The notes: generated by a model from the letters alone, not told the origin. A stretch of DNA of 64,000 bases from Gracilariopsis chorda (GCA_003194525.1 NBIV01000020.1:186001-250000), one strand, 5' to 3'. Counted from the stretch's first letter, positions 51,108-61,722 are shown. Numbers and translations are program-made.

Positions 51108-51653
51108 TTAGCTAGTGCAAGTAGTCGGCCTGTTCGCCAAATAGGTGGCGCGTTTGCTCTTGACAGAAGCCCGCGGGCGCACGTGGGGAAGTGGGAACTT
51201 GAGATCTGGGTCGAGGAACTGCATAGTATTTGGTCGACGCACGTCTTCGTCGGAGATGATCCTCACTCTCAGAACTTGGATAGAGGACCAACGCGCGCGG
51301 TGACGTCCGCTCATTTCCATGTACATCTGCTCCACGGCCCCAGTGAGAGACACGTCACGGAACTCTTTGAACATGTTGACCGTGTCGGAGCGCGACTTGT
51401 ATCGCAACCAGATGCCAATGTTCTTCACGGTAGAGGGGTCCTTCTCGAAGATCTCGTTGACGGCAAGAATTTCACCGTTGGCTTTCTTGACGCGCTTGAG
51501 CTTCCTCAGAAAGTACCAGAAGCGCGATTTGGCGACGACTGGGTTCGGCGCGAAGATTCGCATGCGGTATACGGCAGTTTCCTCGCCTGGCTTGGATCCA
51601 CCCTTTCCTGGAACCATACGCCCAACCACATGATATTGGTGCAACCACGTCAT
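51108..51653 (-). CDS. RPL18A: 60S ribosomal protein eL20 (L18a)
   Basis: A structural protein of the cytosolic large ribosomal subunit. The 181-residue frame matches eL20 end to end: HQYHVVGR at the N-terminus, YRMRIFAPNPVVAKSRFWYF, the block with FEKDPSTVKNIGIWLRY, and RHRARWSSIQV before KFPLPHVRPR. The start ATG (51653) lies only a few residues before the conserved HQY motif, as in plant and algal orthologues. No intron is needed. Confidence 0.95.
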   Translation of the reverse strand: MTWLHQYHVVGRMVPGKGGSKPGEETAVYRMRIFAPNPVVAKSRFWYFLRKLKRVKKANGEILAVNEIFEKDPSTVKNIGIWLRYKSRSDTVNMFKEFRDVSLTGAVEQMYMEMSGRHRARWSSIQVLRVRIISDEDVRRPNTMQFLDPDLKFPLPHVRPRASVKSKRATYLANRPTTCTS

Positions 51654-52633
51654 TTTGGACGTCTTCAGTAATGACGAAGGCGATACTTGTGCTCAATCAG
51701 AGGAGAAGGTGGGAGCGATAATGTCGGTGATGCGGAGTGCAACGACGTCCGGTATCCAGCCAATGCCTACGGAGGACGCCGGCGGTGGCGACAGCAAACC
51801 CAAAACATTTAAAAAAACTTTTCACTTTCATACAAACTATTTGTCCATGTACCGTGTACACGTAGGCATTTCTGGTTTGAGGAAATGGGGGCGGCCAGGC
51901 CGATAAGACACCATCCCAAGTTCATGCAGCATCTCGTTCAAAACTTGTGGAGACAGGGATTCCTTCTATCAATTGTAAGGTCTTGGCACAAGTACGCTGG
52001 CCTCTGTTCTGAAAGAATGAGACGGTATTCTATCGGTTTACACAAGTGGCATCCGTTTCTGTGGCGGTGTAGAGCTTCATTTATTCCCGTTTCTTCCATG
52101 GGTATGCTCGAGTCAATTGTAACCACAACACTATGTTCCATCAGCTGATCCGCAATGCAGGCAATCATAGAGAAAAGCCAACCACTCCGCGTACCAATCA
52201 GTCCATTGACTGAGCACAGGTTTTGAATATCACATTGTGTTCAGAAGATGATGGTTCTGCTCTTGCTGTCGAAATTGGGACAGATGAGTGTTATAGGATT
52301 CTTGGATACACCAAAATTGTCTACAAGTCTCTACACTTTGATCGCGAGGTTTTGGATTTGCAACCAGTGTTGTCGATTGTTGCTTTCGAGTACACTCACA
52401 CACCCACAGAATGGTCCTCACCCGCTTCAGTAGCGATACTTGATAAGCTAACAACTCCCTATGCTTGCAAGCATCAGAATAAACGCAGTCGTTACGATAG
52501 CCAACACACAGCAAAGGCAGAGTTGCATGCGACCAGCTGCATAGCAAGCAAGGCTTGTCCTCTTCAAAGCCCCTGTCCTTTAGGCTGTTGCTGAAGCACG
52601 ATGTACCAAGTCAGATAATCAGATTACGGGCAT
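51654..52633. other. Intergenic region between eL20 and RPN8
   Basis: 980 bp upstream of eL20 and downstream of RPN8. Small frames on both strands carry no motif I recognise. Confidence 0.5.
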
Positions 52634-53657
52634 TTACTTCGCTGTCAGAGTGCCGTTGGCTGCTGATGTACCAACTGCTGCTTCGGCAGCTTTCTTTTCT
52701 GTCGCCTTGAGCATGATCTTGTTATCAATCAAATCATGCAACGCAATGATAGCTCGTATCAGAGCAGAAACGTAGAGCACCAGCATGATATCATTGCTCT
52801 TCACGTGGAACCCTTTAACAAGACTTGGTACGTTCAGGCTTGGTAACAAGTTGAATACATCTTGCATTCTGTACATGATCTCATTGTTGATTGGAAGTTT
52901 TCCGGCTGCGACGTCTTCCAGATAGGTCTTGAGTTCAGAAAGTCGGTCTCCGAGTGACATAAGGGCGGCAGATTTGGCGGTGATGTCGCTTGTGAGGTTG
53001 GAAATAGACGAATCCTTGATGTCGCGAAGCAGATGACCCACACCGACCTCCTCCGCATCAGTAGCATCTATTTCACTTGGTAGATGCTCAAATGTTTTGA
53101 TAACGGCTCCATCTTTTTGGGCCTCTTCGACAGATAGGTACGCTTCCGTGGGTAGGCCCAAGTCCTTTGGCTTCACGTCAACTATAACGAGCACCGGATT
53201 CGGACAGTACGATCTGATAAGCTCGTTGATGTCAAGATCACCAGTGTGGATCTTCGGACCGGTCGAGTACCACCCAACTATTCTCTCGCGAGCGTTCACT
53301 TTTCGACACATGCCCATCATGTTCTCCAGAAAATTGTGATCAAGAAACCATACCGATGGATCCTTCTCGTCTTCCTCAAAAGGAACCGCGAAACAATTTG
53401 TACAGCTTGCTTTTCCCTTTGCTACCTGACCCAGTAGCACACCGACCGCACGTCTGGGATGGAACACCGCGCGTTGTTGGAGGTTAGAAATTATTGAGTT
53501 TCTTACAATTCTGTTCCCTGAAGCGCAGCGTGCTTTCGCGGTTTCGACAAGGATAAACTTACTTCTTTGTATCTTCACATACTCTGTTATAGTGATCGAT
53601 TACACCTAGTAACACCAATGGATGCACCGCAACAGAACTCGGCAAAGTCGGCGCCAT
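52634..53657 (-). CDS. RPN8: 26S proteasome regulatory subunit RPN8 (MPN domain), two exons
   Basis: RPN8 pairs with the deubiquitinase RPN11 in the proteasome lid. Exon 1 is 53657-53563 and exon 2 is 53453-52634, coding 304 residues. Exon 1 translates to [20 protein letters not shown] followed by [12 protein letters not shown], the expected family N-terminus. Splicing restores [11 protein letters not shown] across the join. The MPN domain continues through [11 protein letters not shown] and the C-terminal helices. As in RPN8 generally, the JAMM zinc ligands of RPN11 are not present. Reading exon 2 alone gives a false start at 53578. Confidence 0.93.
53454..53562 (-). other. Intron of RPN8 (109 bp)
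   Basis: On the minus strand it starts GTAAGT and ends CCCAG, with CTAAC as a possible branch site (in TTTCTAACCTCC). Phase 2, and the joined codon is Lys. Confidence 0.9.
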
Positions 53658-54588
53658 TTGGAAAGGCAATACTAATCACGAATACTACCCAAACTGATGA
53701 GAATGTAGCGACTTCTCGCACTCTTTAAGCGATTGCGTTTCTAGAAGGCAGAGCTTTGATCTTGCGAACAGCGATTGTGAGTAACGAATTAGTATCGGCC
53801 TTTGCCTATGCGGCAACTGAGAAGGGTTGCGTTAGAAGTCTTGGTTCGCAGGGTGAACGAAAGACTGTCGCGACCGAACGGGAACAGGGCAGTGGTGAGT
53901 TCCAGCAGGAGAGAGAGATTATTACAGTAAAAAGAAAAAGGTGCTATCCGCCATATTTTTCTTGCTTGAATCAGGATTTTTGTGTTCAAAGCTAATCAGA
54001 AAAAAATAACACACCCTGTAATTCGCTTTACCCCTGGTACCGAATCTCTTCATTCGTCGAAATCCGGACTTTGGGGACTATAAAGGTACAAGGTAAGTCT
54101 ATCTAACCCTTACCCGTACTAGTTAAACTCAATGAATTTCATCCGGATGAGGTCAATCATGACAAGTTCAAGATTGATGGTCAGAGCTTGTCCCGTCAAC
54201 GGACTCCTAAGCATTTGGATGCGAGGCAAAGAAACATTCTCTTCCCGATGCTGTTCTTACCCGTTACTATTGACGAACTGCGCTCAAAAAATGTGTTTAC
54301 GTATCAAGTCTGTTAGGATGGTTACCCTCATGAGAGGAACACAGCATCGGGGATGGAACCGAGCAAGCATGAACTACGAATATGTAAAAGCGTGCCAGAA
54401 AAGAAGATCAGCAATTGTTTTGTGAGTAAGCTAAAACATTGATGCTATCGGGGGCAGCTCAAATAGTACTCATCGTCTCAAGATTGAAATGCACAGGGGC
54501 ACACGACAAGAATGATCAAGGAGCTGTCTTGACGTATGCAGCAAGTGTGGTGCCACTATGATTCATAACTCACGGGCTTTAAACCATT
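53658..54588. other. Intergenic region upstream of RPN8
   Basis: 931 bp containing the RPN8 promoter and the 3' end of the 503-residue gene. No gene seen. Short GGTAC/AAGGT words occur near 54085. Confidence 0.45.
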
Positions 54589-56100
54589 CTAGTAGCTCTC
54601 CGTGACAGTGACCACCTGACCACTTCTTAGAGTCCATTCATCCCTTTTCAAATCAACCGGAAGAAGGACATGACCCGCATGCTTCTGATTTTCAGTGGTA
54701 GTGCTATCAGTTGAATTAGAAACATCAGTTTTCACGAGTTCGAAGGAATAGTCGCCTATCTTGATTTGCATCCAGCTTTCCATTTCTGAATGAGTATTGG
54801 ACAAACCCACGTTGGGTCTCAGAGGCAAATCAGAATTGCTGTTTTGCGGAACCACATCCGCACCGGCTAATAGCAGCGGCCGGTCTGCAGATGGCCATGT
54901 TCTGAAAGTCTGGCCACTTTCGCCTGCGATTGGCGGTGGTCGAATAAGCAATAATCGAACTCCTGGAATCTCGAGAAAGTCGACAAAGAACTTTGAAACA
55001 ATATCACCTTGGTCCACAGCTTCATATTGGACGCCACAGATTGTAATCCTCTTCATCTGTCCCCATGACTTTCGTTGATGCCTTAGTGGTGTTACATCCG
55101 GTGCTTCTAGATACAAATCACCATTTTCCAGAACGGTAGGTGACACTTCCCTCAGCGCGGGAACTTTGTCATCAGATATATATCGGCCAGTAAACTCAGC
55201 GACTGCATACATGAGATGGTTTTCGACACCGTTCTGATTAAGTCGCAGGGATGCAACTGACTGCGCTCGGCAGCCGTGAATGGGTTGAATGTGAAGCTGT
55301 GCAACGCTTATTTCTCCTGTGCTTTCCTGCAGTTGGGATCCATCAGCTTCGGCATCTGCTGCGGTCAACGTCGGGCTCTCTTGTACTTCGCTATCAGTAT
55401 CATCATCATCAATGTCGGTCTTCTCGGCAACGTGTGCGTACACCTGTTCCTCTGCGGTCGCAGTTTTCTCGAATTGTGGCATGGCCTCATGCAGCTTCAC
55501 TTGAGAAGCCTCAGATGGGAGTGGCCTCGCATCCGGATTTGTTAAGATTTCGTTCTCTGACAGGGAATCGTCTTCAGTTCTAAGTGGCGTCCCTGGAGGG
55601 GATTTGGGCTCTGGTTGAGACGACTCTGCAGGAGTGTAGTTCTTCGGAACCATTTCTGTAAGTCCACGTTCCTCTTCGACAGCATTCTGGGGAACGGTTT
55701 TCGAGGTTTCTTCTTCCTTGGTGGCATTAAGCTCTTCAGCCTGACATTCAGTCTCTTCTTCCTTACTTAAAGATACCTGAGTAGTCTCCTCCTCCTGCTC
55801 CACTTCGCAGGAGTTTCGGTAATGGGCAAAAATGTAGCCCGCACCAAAACCGAAAGCAAAGTTCGCAATGCACACAAGCGCAAAACGAGAAGCAAACGCA
55901 ATGGCAGCAGAGGCGTCTTGCGCGCGGATCAGGAGGAGGCCGGATTGGTGCGCCATGATAGGCGAAAGTGTGATAGCAGGTTCTCGACTTTGTTCTAGCG
56001 GAGCACTGACGTCTGCATGTACTGGGTTCGAAGACCTGCTATATGAAGTTGAAGTAGGGGTCAGCCCATACTGTGGCGAATTCTGTGGACGGCGCATCAA
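54589..56100 (-). CDS. Single-pass membrane protein with acidic linker, unknown function
   Basis: No family recognised. The 503-residue frame has a polar N-terminus (1-60), one transmembrane helix at about 70-92 (RFALVCIANFAFGFGAGYIF), then an acidic Glu/Thr-rich linker (about 95-260). The C-terminal 235 residues look folded, with hydrophobic strands such as LMYAVAEFTGRYIS, KRITICGVQYEAV, SKFFVDFLEIPGVRLLLIR and WMQIKIGDYSFELV. The C-terminal part might be a small beta-rich domain. Location and role are unknown. It lies on the same strand as RPN8 and thiamine-phosphate synthase, about 520 bp from the latter's stop. Confidence 0.7.
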   Translation of the reverse strand: MMRRPQNSPQYGLTPTSTSYSRSSNPVHADVSAPLEQSREPAITLSPIMAHQSGLLLIRAQDASAAIAFASRFALVCIANFAFGFGAGYIFAHYRNSCEVEQEEETTQVSLSKEEETECQAEELNATKEEETSKTVPQNAVEEERGLTEMVPKNYTPAESSQPEPKSPPGTPLRTEDDSLSENEILTNPDARPLPSEASQVKLHEAMPQFEKTATAEEQVYAHVAEKTDIDDDDTDSEVQESPTLTAADAEADGSQLQESTGEISVAQLHIQPIHGCRAQSVASLRLNQNGVENHLMYAVAEFTGRYISDDKVPALREVSPTVLENGDLYLEAPDVTPLRHQRKSWGQMKRITICGVQYEAVDQGDIVSKFFVDFLEIPGVRLLLIRPPPIAGESGQTFRTWPSADRPLLLAGADVVPQNSNSDLPLRPNVGLSNTHSEMESWMQIKIGDYSFELVKTDVSNSTDSTTTENQKHAGHVLLPVDLKRDEWTLRSGQVVTVTESY

Positions 56101-56622
56101 CGATACGAACGGGTCGAAACAGAATGCTGGATTTCAGCCGCACTGGTTGACGAGTTTACGTGATTGACCGTTGCGACAGGTGAGGACGAGCCAGTATTTG
56201 GGCCCGAACAAGAGTTGAACCACAAGCTCTAGTTGAACGAGTCGTGGACCTGCAACGCTTAGAAGGCTAACTATACCTTCCGCAAAGGTACAAGGACCGA
56301 CTACTGCTACTATCGTTCAGCTGTCATCCGGAGTTGCGAGATGAAATGATCAAATGCAAAATTCTAGCAGTTACGGGGGACAGGGTTACCAAAGGTAGAT
56401 ACGACGACAAGCATTGTGCCTTCACCGTCTTTGGCTGTGTTTCGCGAAGTAACTTCTTATGTGCAAGTGGTGTCCCAAAGTTTGGCCCATTCAGTTCACT
56501 CTCTGGACGCCGCACATGTGATGGTGTTTTCTGCATCAAGTTCAATGACAGATCCTTGTTCCATGTTACAGAGATGGCCACAGCCGTCCAAGCATTCGAG
56601 GGAGTTTGTCACGTCACAAGCA
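56101..56622. other. Intergenic region upstream of the 503-residue gene
   Basis: 522 bp. Short frames on both strands (plus 56334-56657, minus 56324-56581) have no recognised features, and the plus one overlaps coding sequence of thiamine-phosphate synthase. Confidence 0.45.
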
Positions 56623-57498
56623 TTACGTCAGCGGTGCCACGTTGGGAGCGTTCATGATGGACGACAAGTGGTAAGCGGCGTGTTGAGGGTTTTCATTTCT
56701 CATGATGGCGGAAATAACAGCGACGCCATCTGCTCCAGCGCGTTTGCATAAGGAAGCATTTGTTGCGTCTATTCCACCGATAGCAACAACAGGGATTCGA
56801 CTGCGAGTATACTCTACCAGCTGGCGTAATCTGTACTCGCCAATTGCGTCTCCAGCATCTGCTTTTGAAGAAGTGGCAAACACAGGTCCAACTCCAACAT
56901 AATCGGCACCATGAGCTATCGCAACGTCGATTTGTTGCTCGCAATCTGCAGAGACGCCTACTATTGCATCATTTCCTAGCACATGCCTGGCAACGCTTAC
57001 GGATTCGTCTTCCTGACCTAGATGTACGCCGTCAGCTTGCAAAAGGGCAGCTAGTTGAATATCATCGTTGACTACGAAGGCTACATTCGCCTGGGCGGTT
57101 ATGTGGCGCAGCACTTTTCCCAAGTGAAGCGATTGTTCGCGGGAAAGACGCTTGTCACGGAGTCTTGCAAGTGGTCAGTTGGAAGGAGTATGACGTACTA
57201 GTGTCAAGTGTTTGTGATTTGATTGAACGTACTGGACAAAGGTAACTCGGTTTGGATGTGAAGAGGACGAGGTTACCTGGGCGACAATTTGTTCGACGGT
57301 CATGCCGGGAGTGGTTTTACGATCTGTGACTAGGTAGAGCGATGGGTTGAAGAGATGACGAGATATGCGCATGTGCAGATGGCGTGAGGGACGAGTGCTC
57401 TGCACTTGGCCTGTACGTTGGCGGGATGGAACGCATCTGGACAGGGTGCCTAGGCGCGTGGAGAAGAGGAATGTGGATGGCGGGCTCAAAAATGCCAT
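56623..57498 (-). CDS. thiE: Thiamine-phosphate synthase (ThiE), two exons
   Basis: Joins the pyrimidine and thiazole halves of thiamine to give thiamine phosphate. Exon 1 is 57498-57233, exon 2 is 57163-56623; together 268 residues. The first 50 residues are Arg/Ser/Pro-rich, a plausible plastid transit peptide. The enzyme begins at PSLYLVTDRKTT. The join gives VTFVQLRDKRLS, matching the family's VQLRDK strand with substrate-binding residues. Further on are VNDD, DGVHLGQED, GADYVGVGPVFATSSK and IPVVAIGGI, all ThiE hallmarks. No fused ThiD or ThiM domain is present. It diverges from PARP across about 790 bp. Confidence 0.92.
57164..57232 (-). other. Intron of thiE (69 bp)
   Basis: On the minus strand it starts GTACGT and ends TTGCAAG, with AACTGAC as a possible branch site about 12 bases before the end. 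Phase 2, and the joined codon is Gln. Without splicing the frame would stop soon after HTPSN. Confidence 0.9.
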
Positions 57499-58287
57499 GG
57501 ACGCGCGGTTGTGCTGTTGGATACTGGTTTGGATGGGTGGCGGATCAAGGAGCAGAATCAATCTGCGAAGAAGTCGACGCCAACGAGAGCGGTCTGGGCG
57601 GGATAGCGCGTTGGACTTGAGGTTGAAGGGAAGGCTAATGTTATGCTAAACACATTGATAAGGATGGCTTGCAATGCGAGCTGGCGCGTGCTACAGTACG
57701 TGAACAGAGTGCGGGGCGAGTGGATTATACGAACGGCGGCTTCGAAGTCAACGGCCCTGCACTGCAGGCCACACCAACTTTCGTTCCGCCTTTTTGCGTT
57801 TCGACAATAAAATCGCGGCACGCCGCGCACGTGTCACGGATCACTGCGCGAAAATTCAACCTGCCGCGGCTGCCGTGCTTGCCAAAGCGCCACACTCGCG
57901 CCTTTGAGCTGAAACAGCTGCTTGACAACACCGCTACAACATCCGCTGCTATCGCCGCGCGAGCCGAGTCCCCCGTCCGACTAGAACAACCCCGCCCACC
58001 TTCTTCTTCTTCTTCTTCTTCTTCGTCTTTTCCCTCCCCCCCCCCCCCCCCCCCCCCCCCCCTTGTTCGCCGCCACCATTCGTTTGCACTCGTCTCGCCG
58101 AAATCCGACGTTGTCATTCGCCGTGCCAAAACAAAAACGTAACGGGCTCGTGTACCTGCGTCGTTACGCCTCTCGTCCGTTTTGGCAGCGCCTACCGCTA
58201 ACTTGATCCTGTTCACGCAGCGCTTCCCGTGCGTCAGACGTCGTCTTTCTCGTTGTTTGTGCGTTGTGCATTTGGGTGCCGCACACG
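57499..58287. promoter_or_regulatory. Divergent promoter region between thiE and PARP
   Basis: 789 bp. Contains a CTT run (58001-58024) and a 27-base C homopolymer (58036-58062) about 225 bases upstream of the PARP start, on the PARP sense strand. No TATA box is assigned. Confidence 0.45.
58036..58062. repeat. 27-base homopolymer C tract upstream of PARP
   Basis: Uninterrupted C run preceded by a CT-rich stretch. Its length may be imprecise. Confidence 0.85.
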
Positions 58288-61200
58288 ATGAGCGAGCCCG
58301 ACCTCTCCAAGCCGCGCCGCTTATTACGCCGTTCCCATTTTTGGGAACTCCTTTTGCGTGACGACCAAGTGCTTACTCGTCACGGCAAGGGTTCCGGTCT
58401 AAGCGGCGGTCGAGAAACTGCCCGTAAATTTCCCGACGCCGAACACGCCTTGAAGTGGGCGCGCGACGCTTTCGCCACCAAGCTCGCTGAGGGATATCTT
58501 CCACCTGACGAGTTTCAAAAGCTGAAGGACAAACAAAAGCTTCAGGAACAGCACGCACAACACACCGAAAAAGACAAAGCCAACCCTCAATCCGAACATG
58601 ACAAACAGCAACAACACGCCCAACAACCCATCACCCACGCTGCTTCACAACATCCATCGGCCTCCGTGCACACCCCGGAGAAGCAAAAAGCCTCCCCCAG
58701 CGACTCTAATATTCGCCGATCCGGTCGTAAACGAACGGCTCCCGCTCAATACGTCGCCGAGTCGGCTTCCCGTCCACGGCCTCGACGTCGTCTGTCGGAG
58801 CCTGCACTTCACACCGATCACTCCCCGACGCTCCAAAAACCGTCTTCGCCACTGCAAGGAGATGCGTCCAAATCGCTCTCCGAAGCCGTACCTCAGCAGC
58901 AATCGCCCACTGTCCAAACCGATGGCACGCATCTCGCAACCCCTCCCGCGAGGAATCTAGCTGCTTCGCCTCGTACGCCCACTTCAGCGAAATCTCGAAA
59001 AAAGCCAGGAAGGCGTCCTGGCCGACCGGGTCGTCTGCAGGTCGGTGGAAAGAGTCCTGCCGTCAAGAAGCAGAGGCGTGCTCCGCGCAGTATTATGCCA
59101 CCTATTCCCGAGAATGCCTCCCTTGGCTTTGTCGACCAGTCAAGTGGAGTTGACAATGGCTCCATTTATGCTGAGAAGATCAGTTCCGGGCAAGTCGATG
59201 TGTTCGACGTCTTGCTTGTCTATATTGACAAATCAACGCAGACTGACAAGTTCATTGTTCTCCAGCTCATTCATGACCCAACTCTGGACTCTCCGTACAT
59301 TTTATTTGAGAAGAGTGGGCGCACTGGCTCGGCTGGTCAATCTCTTCGAATCGATTTCGCCACCAATAGCTTGCATGACGCACGCGCCGAGTTTCTCAGA
59401 CGCTTCCATGACTACACCGCTCTGTCATGGCAAACTCGTAATGCCGTCCCCATTCCAGGAAAGTACAGGTTCGCCAATCAAGACTACGATCTTAAGTTCA
59501 AAGTGCTTTTCCTGTCCGATCCGCACTGGCAATACTGGGTGGATGAAGGCGATAGTCGCAAGCCTAAAGAATGGCTCGATTACAACGAAGAAGACAGCAT
59601 GCTTGCCGAAGAACTGCACATGGAGTTCTCCTCTAACCCTTGGCTGGCAGAGCGCTTTGTCCAAAACGGATCTCACTTTGATCTCGTGAACCTGGAAACA
59701 ATGACCACCACGCAAGTTGGGCACCCGAACAGCAGCGTCCATCACTTTAGAAGGGCAACACTGAACGAGAAGCGCAAGTCCGCAGTCGACGGTGGTACCG
59801 GCAGCACGCAGCCTAGCACGGTGGTAGCAGCAAATCAGGCCACAAGCATCAAGGCAACGAAGGAAGCTGACGGCCAGAAGCGTACGGGCTCTTCGGTTTT
59901 GCCACACGTACCCCAAGCAAGTCAAGCTCAATCACAAACGCCTACCGTACCGTCCATAACGCCCAGTACAATTGCCACAGCGGCAGATCTACCGGCTGTA
60001 TCGGAGGTACCACCTATACCAACACCGCACATTGCAATGATGGCCATGCCTGCAGTGTCACGTTCGGCTGTGATGTCTCGTGCCTTCATGGCTTCGAGCT
60101 CACTGATCCCTCAAACCACTTCACCGACAGGTGCGTTACAGGCTTCTTTGGTACAGGCTATTCCCGCTGTTTCTGGGGCGATCCACGCCGCATCAGTTTC
60201 CAGGCCATTTGCCCGTCGTGCTTCACAAGCTCGATCTCACAACGGTTCTCTCCCTATTCCCGTTGATCCTGCTTGTCCCAGCGCAGATCAGTACAAGGTC
60301 GTAGATGGGTGGGACGCGAATCTGAGTGGTACCGACGTAATAAGAAACAGTTACAACCGGTTATATCGCATCCAACTTCTGTTGCATCCATTGTCAAGAA
60401 TGTACTTCGTATGGACTCGAAACGGAAAAGAAGAAGACTCAACACCGCCGCATACGCAAATGCTGGGTCCTTTCAGCTCGTATCAACTTGCTCAGAAAGC
60501 TTTTCAACAGACTTTCAGAGAGAAAACTGGAAGCGAATGGGCACATGTCAGAAACAGGGCCACAAGCGTTGAGAAGGGCTCCATGTTACGCGTCGACGGT
60601 CCGAAGGGAAGCGAACCATTATTTATGAGTCTAAATCCAATGCAGCAGCTGAACGCCGGGTTTGTTTCACCAACGCTCCCTGGCCCAACAAAGGATCTGA
60701 TTAACCTTTTGTTTGATGCGGAGACACTTATGGGCTCCCTGAAGCAATTTGAAATCGACATTCGTTTGCTACCCTTAATCCGTTTGACAGCGGCTCATGT
60801 GCAGCAGGGTGTAGCCGTGCTTGAGCAAATACAGAGCGCTCTTGCACAGGGTACACATGTACCGGGGACACTTGAACAGTTGTCTTCGAAGTTCTACTCG
60901 ATTATACCACATGGAGTGGAGAATGGACGCCCACCCGTTATATTGTCAGGTGAGCTGCTACAGCGCTGTTATGACATGTGTATCGTCCTGTTCCAAATCG
61001 TGCAATCAAGGGCAATCACATTACTTGCAAGAAAGCAGGCGAGCGAACTTGGACAACCGATGATACCGCTAAAAGGAGAAGATCTGTATCGTGCTCTGAA
61101 TGTGGACCTGAAGCTCGTTTTGCCGGGTTCTGAGGAGTACGTGATCCTATCGGAGGCTTTCCACCAGACAAGAGGGGCTTATTCGAATTCTGACCTTGAT

Positions 61201-61722
61201 CACATTTGGCGCGTTGAACGTCCCGGAGACGTTGAGCGGTTTGCGAGAGCTAACCTTATCAATCACGCACTGCTTTGGCATGGATGTCACATTGGATCTG
61301 TACCATCTATTTTGCAAAACGGACTTCAGATCGTGGATCACAGTGGGGGTCGGTTGGGAAAGGGGATTTATTGCTCATCTGAAAGTGGGAAATGTCTACA
61401 AACGACAGTGCCTGAACAACGCAGCCAGGTGGGATGCATGTTCTTGGTGGAAGCTGCTCTGGGGAGAAGCTATGAAGTTTTTGAAGACCATAATTTATTG
61501 CTGGGACCGCCGCCGGGGTACAACTCTGTGAGGGCGTGTGGGAGACAGGCTCCGGCTGGGTATAAGACTGTGCGTTTGGATAACATGCAGGTTAGCGTTG
61601 CTATTATGGGACCGCAACCGCAAATGAACGCGGCTCAAAGTAGCTTCTCGCAGGATGAGTTTGTTGTGTATGATGAAGCGCAGGTTCGATTACGGTACCT
61701 GGTTACGTTCAAGAAGAAGTAG
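58288..61722 (+). CDS. PARP: Poly(ADP-ribose) polymerase with WGR, WWE and catalytic domains
   Basis: Uses NAD+ to build ADP-ribose chains, probably in the nucleus. The ATG at 58288 (MSEPDLSKPRR) gives 1144 residues. Domains in order: a WGR-like N-terminal segment (about 16-72, FWELLLRDD...HGKGSGLSGGRE); a disordered Gln/Pro/Ser region with an AT-hook-like KKPGRRPGRPGR; a second WGR-like domain (nt 59240-59440); a WWE-like domain (nt 59510-59760, WQYWVDEGD... to VHHFRRA); a Ser/Thr/Pro linker; a third WGR (nt 60309-60570); the helical regulatory domain; and the catalytic domain. The H-Y-E triad is intact (LLWHGCHIG, GKGIYCSS, DEFVVYDEAQVRLRYLV). No zinc fingers or BRCT are visible. The PARP identity is firm; the WWE and first two WGR calls are by pattern. 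Confidence 0.9.
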   Translation: MSEPDLSKPRRLLRRSHFWELLLRDDQVLTRHGKGSGLSGGRETARKFPDAEHALKWARDAFATKLAEGYLPPDEFQKLKDKQKLQEQHAQHTEKDKANPQSEHDKQQQHAQQPITHAASQHPSASVHTPEKQKASPSDSNIRRSGRKRTAPAQYVAESASRPRPRRRLSEPALHTDHSPTLQKPSSPLQGDASKSLSEAVPQQQSPTVQTDGTHLATPPARNLAASPRTPTSAKSRKKPGRRPGRPGRLQVGGKSPAVKKQRRAPRSIMPPIPENASLGFVDQSSGVDNGSIYAEKISSGQVDVFDVLLVYIDKSTQTDKFIVLQLIHDPTLDSPYILFEKSGRTGSAGQSLRIDFATNSLHDARAEFLRRFHDYTALSWQTRNAVPIPGKYRFANQDYDLKFKVLFLSDPHWQYWVDEGDSRKPKEWLDYNEEDSMLAEELHMEFSSNPWLAERFVQNGSHFDLVNLETMTTTQVGHPNSSVHHFRRATLNEKRKSAVDGGTGSTQPSTVVAANQATSIKATKEADGQKRTGSSVLPHVPQASQAQSQTPTVPSITPSTIATAADLPAVSEVPPIPTPHIAMMAMPAVSRSAVMSRAFMASSSLIPQTTSPTGALQASLVQAIPAVSGAIHAASVSRPFARRASQARSHNGSLPIPVDPACPSADQYKVVDGWDANLSGTDVIRNSYNRLYRIQLLLHPLSRMYFVWTRNGKEEDSTPPHTQMLGPFSSYQLAQKAFQQTFREKTGSEWAHVRNRATSVEKGSMLRVDGPKGSEPLFMSLNPMQQLNAGFVSPTLPGPTKDLINLLFDAETLMGSLKQFEIDIRLLPLIRLTAAHVQQGVAVLEQIQSALAQGTHVPGTLEQLSSKFYSIIPHGVENGRPPVILSGELLQRCYDMCIVLFQIVQSRAITLLARKQASELGQPMIPLKGEDLYRALNVDLKLVLPGSEEYVILSEAFHQTRGAYSNSDLDHIWRVERPGDVERFARANLINHALLWHGCHIGSVPSILQNGLQIVDHSGGRLGKGIYCSSESGKCLQTTVPEQRSQVGCMFLVEAALGRSYEVFEDHNLLLGPPPGYNSVRACGRQAPAGYKTVRLDNMQVSVAIMGPQPQMNAAQSSFSQDEFVVYDEAQVRLRYLVTFKKK

